Source: Euperipatoides rowelli (Eukaryota > Onychophora > Udeonychophora > Euonychophora > Peripatopsidae). Taken from it: a stretch of DNA of 13,894 nucleotides. The first letter of the stretch is position 1; every line of letters begins with the position of its first letter. The stretch is from the NCBI GenBank assembly GCA_003024985.2, contig PXIH01S0000847.1; one strand, written 5' to 3'. Positions 8,257 to 13,894 of the stretch are shown one piece after another. The notes beneath the pieces are model-generated. The model was not told the DNA's origin. It did not search any database and saw nothing but the letters and a program-made list of their open reading frames with translations. The position numbers and the translations under genes were made by a program.

Positions 8257-8472
8257 TTTCTAAGAACAATGTTTATACAAATGAGGTTTCTATTAGCTAT
8301 TTGTGCTAATGATATTTCTAAGATTAGGCTAATATTTAACTAATGATATAACTAAGAACAATTTTAGTCTACAAATTCTAATAACAATATTTAGACTAAT
8401 AATATTTTAACAACAATATTTAGGCTAATAATTCTAATGCAACAATATTTAATCTAAAAATTCTAATGATAT
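8257..8472. repeat. Degenerate minisatellite, unit about 26-29 bp
   Basis: AACAATaTTTA-type units recur at 8265, 8357, 8383, 8412 and 8441; the last three are spaced exactly 29 bp. Related CTAATGATAT words occur at about 8305, 8340 and 8463. The array fills the 3' untranslated part of the Gypsy-like element between the pol stop and the LTR. It is AT-rich and variable, as expected for slippage-made repeats. Confidence 0.6.
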
Positions 8473-9841
8473 TTAACAATAGTCTTTAAGTCTAGCTGGT
8501 TGTAATATAACTCTACCACATCTCATCATAGTTTTAGGAGTTTCAGTCTGTTGTGGTACCGTTTGTTGAACAGGAGTTTGATTGGGTTGATTCTGCTGGC
8601 TACCTGAGTTACTATAATGATTTTCAGCTGATTCAGGTGGCAAATCAGGTATTTTTCTGGTGATGTCATTAGTTTGGGGCTTTTATTTGATACCTGTTTC
8701 TCTTGTATGAATTGTCATTTGTGGCTTTTATAATATAAGATTGACTCCTTGGGCGATTCTGTATTTTTTTTTACCTGGCTTCAATTTTTATTTAGGGCGA
8801 ACCAGACTTCTTTATTAACGTTGAATGGAGATCTTCATGCTTGTGCTGATTAATTTGAAGTTGTTTCAATTGTTTTCAAGTTTCACCGATTTTGTCTTAT
8901 GGTTTAAGTTTGCTTGGTAGTATTGATATCATGGTACGGATGCTTCTACCCATTAGGAGCTCAGCTGGTGATTTTAATCCATTAATGGAGCGGATCTATT
9001 CACTGTTCTCATGGACCAATGTAACACCCCATCGTGTGCTGCTTTAGTTAAAGATTTCTTCAAGGTTTGTACTGACCTTTCTACTAGTCCATTAGTGCGG
9101 GTATCATAAGGAGAAGAAGGGTTATGCCTATTGTCTCACTCCTTCAGAAATGTTTGCATTTCTAATGAATCCATTGGAGGGCCATTATCACTGATCAATG
9201 TCTCTGAGTGACCGAATCGTGCAACTATTGTCTTCAGTGCCAGTATTACTCCTTTTGCTGCTGTTGACTTTAATGGTTGGACCTCTATGAATTTGCTGAA
9301 ATCTTTAATATCAAGCAAGTGAACTACTTGTTAGTCATAGACTAAGTCCAGTGCCAAGTGTTGCCATGGACGAACTGGTAGTGTTCTATCAGCTAGTGGT
9401 TCATGAGGATTAGTATTTTGTAGCTCTGGCAAGTTATACAATTGTTTATTCGGTTTTCAATTTCTGAATTCATATTAGGTCAGAAAGTGCTTGGCAAGCT
9501 ATATTTTTTGTTGCTATAATCACTCTAGGTGCTAAGTGTAGTTTTCTTAGAGAAACTGTTTGTGCTTCCTTAGGTATAACTAGTCTCTGTCCTCTGCAAA
9601 TAAGGCTATCTGCTATATGTAACTCATCTTTGCATATATTAAATTGTTGGAGTTCTGCGTCTTTCATTTGCTTCAATTTTGGCCAGCCTGTTTTGATAAA
9701 TTTAGCAATCTGTTGAAAAATTAGATCTTGAGCTGTTTTGGCACGTATGTCCTCTAGCTTTGGAGTTGTTGTCAAAGCCAAGATACAGACAGTTATATCT
9801 TCACTAAGGTCCAGAGGTTTGGTTTCTGGTGTGCTGGGGGC
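8473..9841 (-). pseudogene. Gypsy-like integrase and pol C-terminus
   Basis: The enzyme would insert element DNA into the genome. The N-terminal part (9470-9781) follows the integrase zinc-finger region with ICRGQRLVIP and RKLHLA, but its final Cys pair is not seen. The catalytic core holds all three acidic residues: Asp in LALDLVYD (9346-9348), Asp in SDNGP (9187-9189) and Glu in NGLVERSVQT (9079-9081). A TAA (9331-9333) and a TGA (9136-9138) interrupt this single frame. After a frameshift near 8990, SPAELLMGRSIRT matches the end of the core. RPRSQSYIIK and YKRNRYQIK (about 8680-8765) match the C-terminal domain. A final Gln/Pro-rich frame ends with RCGRVILQPARLKDYC and a TAA at 8473-8475, the usual R-x-G-R-V-x-x-P-x-R end of such polyproteins. 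Confidence 0.87.
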
Positions 9842-10276
9842 TCATGAAAGAGTATCTGCCACATTAAGAAATTTACCTGGTATATAATGTAAGTTTCTGT
9901 AAATGTAAGATTAATCATTGGCAATGGGGATTTATTTTCTCCAATGGTTCATTTAGCAAGCCCAGGAGAGGTTTATGATCGGTTTGTATGGCCACAGGAG
10001 TCCCAAAAATATAATAATGAAAGTGTTCACAAGCATATATCATAGCTAATAGCTCCTTTTCAATTCGGGCCCAAGCTCTCTGTGTTGGAGTCAAAGTAGC
10101 AGATTTAAGGCAACTGGGCTTTGGCCCTGCAGCAACACACTACCTATGCCGTAAGAGCTTGTATCTGTGGATATTGTTATTGGGACCTTTGGATCAAATA
10201 ATTTTAGTACCAGTGCTGTTGTTACTAAGCTCTTAAATCTTTGGAACTCTTGATCTGTTAGGGTATTCCATTGCAA
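9842..10276 (-). pseudogene. Gypsy-like RNase H domain
   Basis: This domain would degrade the RNA strand during reverse transcription. FDPKVPITISTDTSSYGIGSVLLQ (10091-10276, Asp codon near 10163-10165) gives the first catalytic block. After a frameshift near 10090, ARIEKELLAMIYACEHFHYYIFG gives the Glu block (about 10020-10070) and QTDHKPLLGLL (TDHKP at 9969-9983) the next Asp. HYIPGKFLNVADTLS follows in a third frame, leading straight into the integrase frame. TGA codons at 9915-9917 and 9842-9844 lie where relatives usually have Arg. The open frame at the upstream edge begins with WNTLTDQEFQ, the connection normally preceded by the polymerase thumb, of which at most a few codons remain. Confidence 0.88.
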
Positions 10277-10528
10277 CCAATGTATTAACCATCCAAAATA
10301 AATTAATATGTAAATCCACGTTGTGACTAATGTAATGTGACCAATGTAACATATGTTAAATTTTATTGAAAAGCATAAAACATATATATTTTTGATAGCA
10401 TAGGTAATTGCATTACTATCTTTGACATTAGAGAATGTGTGTGAACTAAATATACATTAAATGTTCAATTTAATTTAATTTTAATGATGAACATTACAGA
10501 TTAAGATCTTTCTAATGGGATTAACTGT
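10277..10528. other. AT-rich spacer with a 14-bp tandem duplication
   Basis: This stretch lies between the RNase H remnant and the end of the uncharacterised-family gene. Positions 10322-10335 and 10336-10349 are adjacent copies of TGTGACTAATGTAA with one mismatch. A short minus-strand FWMVNTL near 10275-10300 could be the last trace of a polymerase thumb (relatives carry G-M-V-N-Y-L), but it is too short to trust. No other gene signal is visible. Confidence 0.5.
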
Positions 10529-11835
10529 TCAAGAGAACTGTCGTTTCAGGTCTTTGTATATGGATGAGATTTCTTTGTAGTCATCTATGTTTACAATGAA
10601 GGGCAGATTACCTCACAACAGATTAACACACCCAATATACCACCTGTCATCATAATAGACACTGAAATATTTTTCCATTTCAATGTCTTGAATCCTGGTG
10701 GCTATAGTAACTGAAGCACATAGTTTTGGGTTGTCAATCAATTTATCCTCTAGGCTATATCTTATGTTTCTGTTTCACTGAGAAGAATGTCTGGCCTCAT
10801 AGACACTGTATCACTTTTGTTTTCAAACAGTCTAATGCACATATAATGTACTTTAAAAACACTGTGGCAACACTGAATTCCATGTACTGGTTTGGTGTTG
10901 TGGAAAAGGACATCAATGATTTCTTTCGCCTTTTCTATTATATCTGAAGAAACGTAAAGACACTTTATTTTGAAGTTAGCTGATTTTACTTCTTTAAAGA
11001 AATCCTCTGAATTTCTTACAATAATTTGCCCTTGTAGGAAATTCTTCCATACATGATGCTTCAAAATTGTTCCGACTCCATCAAGAGGTCCCTTGACATG
11101 ATATGATTCTGAAAAATTCCAGGATGAGTAAATCTCTGATGAAGTGAGTGTAGCCATAAAGAAGCAGTTCTTGAAATGTGCTTCGGCTTCATCTGAACAA
11201 ATGGTTACATTGTGTACTTCAACATTATTGCTCAATAATTGCTTTGTTGACATTGACCTCATGTGAAGAATGGTGTTTTGCATTAGAAATACCATAGGTC
11301 TGAACATGCAAGACTTCTCCATATGTTTTATAATATATTACACCAGCATAAATAGTGACAGAAGTATCAGAAATTCAATGGGCTGATATGACCGCATTTT
11401 GGTTGGTACTGTTTGTAGTATCACAGTACCAATCTTTAGGTTCTCTTTCATATTTTTTTAGTCCTTAGCTGGCCTGGAAATGTTATAACTGTGCTCCATT
11501 ATTTTCACAATCTGGTTTTGAAGCATTACTTTGAAATCTAAATCAGAAAACTGTATACTGTTCTAGTTTTCCACCATTCCATTGATAAAGGAGAATCTTT
11601 GAATCTATGTCTGTCAATAATTCATCACATATTCCATCTAGCTTACTCTTGCATTTCTTGCATCTCCTTCTCATGTATTCTTTTGAATAGTGATCATAGA
11701 CACATGCTTGAACCAGCTCCTGATCATTTTTAATTTTTTGTTAGTGTTCTTTAAAAACAATTTCAGGTTTTCACGATAAGGGCAATAGCAAACAAACTGG
11801 TCTTTTTGTTTAGAATATGTAATTATTCCTTTATT
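10529..11835 (-). pseudogene. Uncharacterised multi-copy metazoan family protein, broken
   Basis: I recognise the motif set from uncharacterised, often multi-copy proteins in insect, cnidarian and other animal genomes; the function is not known to me. Blocks appear in order. KDQFVCYCPYRENLKLF lies near 11770-11820. CKKCK (11648-11662) lies in a Cys-rich segment, with LYQWNGGKLEQY after it. A block with KENLKIGTVIL follows, then VISAH and SVTIYAGVIYYK near 11340-11410. The open stretch 10762-11322 holds SDEAEAHFKN (11167-11196), matching S-D-G-x-x-x-x-F-K-N, and KGPLDGVG (11071-11094), matching the K-G-x-x-D-G-x-G block. A C-terminal block has YDDRWYIG (10631-10654), and the frame ends at a TGA at 10529-10531. 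At least four frame changes and several stops make it a pseudogene. The S-D-G and D-G-x-G blocks suggest an RNase H-like transposase fold, but that is inference. Confidence 0.68.
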
Positions 11836-11849
11836 GGTCTTTTCCAGGT

Positions 11850-12049
11850 GCAGGATCTTCCCAATTGTTAAATATTGCTTTAGAGAGGAGGTTTACTTCC
11901 GAACCAGTGTCTATTTAGATGTAAACATTGTTTTTGTTTATCGTTAGAGTTGAACACTATTTTGTTTTTGTTTTCTCATTTTCAAATGAGAGTTTGCCTA
12001 AAAACGTGTAGTCTTCAAGATTGTTATTAAGGGCCAATATGCAGCTAGA
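11850..12049 (-). pseudogene. Gypsy-like aspartic protease fragment
   Basis: The fragment shows IDTGSEVNLLSKAIF on the minus strand, with DTGS encoded at about 11900-11911. This is the active-site loop of retroviral-type proteases, which work as dimers and cut Gag-Pol. A TAA lies two codons before the DTGS Asp (11915-11917). Upstream an open frame (11957-12202) gives a Ser/Asn-rich stretch of the kind found between the zinc knuckle and protease. The rest of the fold, including the flap and the C-terminal I-x-G-R-D-like block, is not seen; by 11835 the sequence has become the uncharacterised-family gene. Confidence 0.75.
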
Positions 12050-12740
12050 GTCTGAGCTTTTTATAGCTGATACACTTTGGTTGCGAATTGAGTTAGACCT
12101 TTTCTTCGCATACTCTGGTAAAATGCCTGAATATCCCACACTGGTGGCAATTTGTGCCATATTCTGGTAATTTCTTGGTGAGTTGATCCATAGTGTGAGC
12201 ATGTGCTTTGGCCTGCATTAGTATGGCAAGGTTTATATTTTGCATTTTTTCCTCTATTTGGTTTATAGGCTAGTTTCTTATTGTCATGTCTATAGTTTTC
12301 ATTTAACCCCTCCACTTCAGGAGTACTGTTAGTTGTTGCAATCATTGGTTGTATAAATTTAGACTGAGTTTTAGAAATCTCTGCTGACTTACAAATATGT
12401 ATTATTTTGTTCAATTTTAATAAGGGTTCAGGTAGTAATCATTCTCTTAGAGCTGTATCGCGCACTCCTATTATTATTCTATTGCCGATCATTCGGTCAC
12501 ATTTATCCCCCTACTCACAATCCAATTCTATTAATTTCAATTCTACAACCAGTTTGTCAATTTTTTGATTGGGTTTTTGAATTATGCTATTGAAAATAGC
12601 ACTTGAGTGAGTCACATTTTTGTATGATTTGTATAATTCTTGAAATTTGTTTAAAATATCTACTGAAGTTTCTTTTGGTTGTGGCTCTTCCGAGTCTTCC
12701 GTGGTGGGGAAAATGAGATGAGTGTGAAGTTAGCATATCA
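12050..12740 (-). pseudogene. Gypsy-like Gag, C-terminal half with zinc knuckle
   Basis: Gag builds the particle that packages element RNA. A long minus-strand frame carries IFNSIIQKPNQKIDKLVVELK, then GDKCDRMIGNRIIIGVRD, then ALRE and ICKSAEISKTQ. This is the conserved order of Gypsy Gag proteins that share an E-x-I-D...D-x-x-I-R-x-x-I...L-R-E-x-L-L pattern. Stops in this frame are a TAG at 12511-12513 and a TGA at 12439-12441. Near the end the first knuckle (CSHYGSTHQ) has lost its second Cys to Tyr. The second knuckle, C-H-Q-C...H-F-T-R-V-C (12108-12149), is complete but in another frame. The N-terminal capsid part is missing, and recognisable coding stops near 12740. Confidence 0.82.
12108..12149 (-). 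other. Intact CCHC zinc knuckle of Gypsy-like Gag
   Basis: Fourteen codons read C-H-Q-C-G-I-F-R-H-F-T-R-V-C, an exact C-x2-C-x4-H-x4-C motif. The H-F-x-R-V-C ending is typical of insect Gypsy/BEL-like and related Gag knuckles. It is preceded by Y-G-T-N, as in relatives where a W/Y-G-x-x-C leads into the second knuckle. It lies in a frame different from the upstream Gag frame, so a frameshift separates the two. Confidence 0.85.
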
Positions 12741-12785
12741 AATTTTGGTATTGCATAAAATAATGACAGTTCTGCTTGCATACAA

Positions 12786-13290
12786 TATAGTTCTACAGTT
12801 CTTGATAATTTTTAGCAATAGTTCTATTGAATTATGGTAATTATGCCAAAAAATAATTTTTGAAAAATGAGATGCTAACTTCCTATCCAATCTTCCAGCA
12901 TCTCACTGGATTTAGAAAGTATGAGCCATAAAATAGAAGTATTTGAAGAGTTCTCTTATTTAAACCCATTATAGCAATAGTTCTCGCAATAAAAATATTT
13001 TTTTAAAAATGAGATGCTAATTTCCAATCCAATCTTACAGCATCTCACCGAAATTAGAAAGTATGAGCTGGAAAGTACAAATATTCTCATTGTTCTCCCA
13101 TTTTAACTCATTGTAGCAATTATAGTTCTGGCAATAAGAATAATTAAAAAAAAAATGAGAAAACTTCCTGTCCCACCTTCCAGCATTGAACCAGATTTAG
13201 AAAGTATGAGCCGTAAATTACAATTAGAATGTACGAACCATGCAATAGAACTTAAACTCATTATAGCAATAGTTCTGACTTAGTCACCTG
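12786..13290. repeat. Degenerate tandem array, unit about 143 bp (type A)
   Basis: Three or more diverged units are visible. The word (T/A)TTAGAAAGTATGAG starts at 12911, 13053 and 13196, spacings of 142 and 143 bp. AAAAATGAGA recurs at about 12863, 13005 and 13151. AGCAATAGTTCT recurs at 12814, 12973, 13115 (with a 3-bp insertion) and 13265. Each unit also holds a copy of the word CAGCATcTcA (partly lost in the third). No open frame spans units. The size is near one nucleosome repeat, as in many satellites. The array starts within about 50 bp of the last recognisable Gag codons. Confidence 0.8.
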
Positions 13291-13580
13291 TTTTATAGCA
13301 CCTTGTATATTAAAGTTCTATCCAGCAACAACACTAAACTATATTATTATGTCTCTCTAAAGTCCCTAAATATGATGCTATCATCAATATCGTAAGTTCT
13401 GAATTCACCCATGCATGAAATCATAGTTCTCCACTTCTTAGGACCATGCACACTATAGTTCTAACCAGAAACAAACACTAAAATATTTATTAATATTTAT
13501 TATGGCCATCAAAAGTGTATAAATATTATAATCTAGTATCTCTATCAACATTAATCTGCAAAACTCAATTCTCTATCAGA
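13291..13580. repeat. Second tandem pair, same 143-bp spacing (type B)
   Basis: The stretch TAGCACC...AGTTCTATCCAGCAACAACACTAA-like, at 13296 and 13314, recurs as TAGGACC...AGTTCTAACCAGAAACAAACACTAA-like at 13439 and 13457. Both offsets are exactly 143 bp. The sequence differs from the type A unit except for shared AGTTCT words. The second unit carries an AT-rich expansion after about 13480 and then fades. It may be the edge of the same array or a related subfamily. Confidence 0.65.
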
Positions 13581-13894
13581 TATGGTTCTAAATTCGATGA
13601 GGAATATCTTTCTTGTGACTAAGGCCGCCAGTTTGAAAGTTTTTCATTATTCTATTATAATGTCTATAAGCATGCATTTAGATTTTTTTTTATCCCAAAA
13701 CACTTCAAGATATGGTGGAAAATACATCATTGTGAGAATAATGATAATAAAGAGGTAAAATACAGAAAACAGTATCAAATTTGATACTTTTCTTAAGACA
13801 AATTCTGTGACATTTAAGTAGATGGGTACAAAATATGGTTTTATTGCAAAGACACTTAATTAAATTATTAATATTTTATGTAAAAAAATTATAA
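13581..13894. other. AT-rich sequence, nothing recognised
   Basis: I see no open frame of note, no repeat of the array unit and no RNA gene in this last stretch. If the Gypsy-like element had inserted inside the hAT gene, the missing hAT N-terminus would be expected at or beyond here on the minus strand. I looked for hAT-like blocks and found none. Confidence 0.4.

Larger units (their letters stand above)
8014..12740 (-). mobile_element. Decayed Ty3/Gypsy-like LTR retrotransposon, RT missing
   Basis: In element order I see part of gag with a CCHC knuckle (12740-12050), protease with DTGS (near 11906), RNase H (10276-9842), integrase and pol C-terminus (9841-8473), a minisatellite 3' UTR, and a probable 3' LTR. 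Protease before RNase H before integrase is the Ty3/Gypsy order. The reverse transcriptase is absent: a broken gene of another family fills 11835-10529. The 5' LTR, leader and N-terminal gag are also missing; the recognisable part ends near 12740, next to a tandem array. Stops and frameshifts occur in every domain, so this is an old copy. Confidence 0.82.

Noticed and set aside
10275-10300. FWMVNTL on the minus strand as a reverse transcriptase thumb remnant
   Set aside because: Seven residues are too few, and the frame does not continue upstream into any polymerase block; mentioned only as a possibility in the spacer entry.
10726-10947. Plus-strand open frame of 73 codons
   Set aside because: It is antisense to the longer minus-strand frame that carries the conserved blocks of the uncharacterised family.
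1-13894. CRISPR arrays, tRNA or rRNA genes, bacterial operons, phage genes
   Set aside because: No direct-repeat/spacer pattern, no cloverleaf or rRNA signature, and all coding traces are eukaryotic mobile elements.

Overview
This window looks like repeat-rich, AT-rich nuclear DNA from an invertebrate animal, most likely an arthropod. The evidence is indirect. It lacks operon-style gene spacing and tRNA or rRNA genes. Nearly every coding trace belongs to eukaryotic mobile elements: an APE-type LINE, a hAT transposase, a Ty3/Gypsy-like retrotransposon, and a multi-copy gene family that I know only from metazoan genomes. A few N bases mark assembly ambiguity. I found no convincing intact host gene, and species-level placement is not possible from the sequence alone.

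All recognisable coding remnants lie on the minus strand, so biological order runs from high to low coordinates. At 12.8-13.6 kb is a degenerate tandem array with a period near 143 bp. Between about 12.75 and 8.01 kb lies a decayed Gypsy-like element: part of gag with a CCHC zinc knuckle, a protease with the DTGS motif, RNase H, integrase, the pol C-terminus and a probable 3' LTR. The reverse transcriptase expected between protease and RNase H is missing. That space (11.84-10.53 kb) holds a broken gene of an uncharacterised metazoan family, on the same strand.

Directly after the probable LTR comes a hAT-like transposase pseudogene in two pieces (8.01-7.70 kb and 4.55-3.93 kb). The gap between them is filled by a LINE (about 7.69-4.55 kb) with decayed endonuclease, linker, reverse transcriptase and C-terminal tail. 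The simplest reading is that the LINE inserted into the hAT gene, and that the Gypsy element inserted into, or recombined with, the upstream part of the same hAT copy.

At 3.66-2.68 kb and 1.65-0.63 kb are two divergent paralogues of a Gag/ORF1-like protein. Each has a conserved N-terminal region that includes an RRM-like stretch, then CCHC-type zinc knuckles, then an acidic or Ser-rich tail. Neither has a recognisable polymerase beside it. I do not recognise this family, and it is the best candidate for something undescribed here.

Every element is broken by frameshifts and stops, so no working pathway is encoded. The value of the window is as a record of nested insertion and decay, plus two poorly known protein families.
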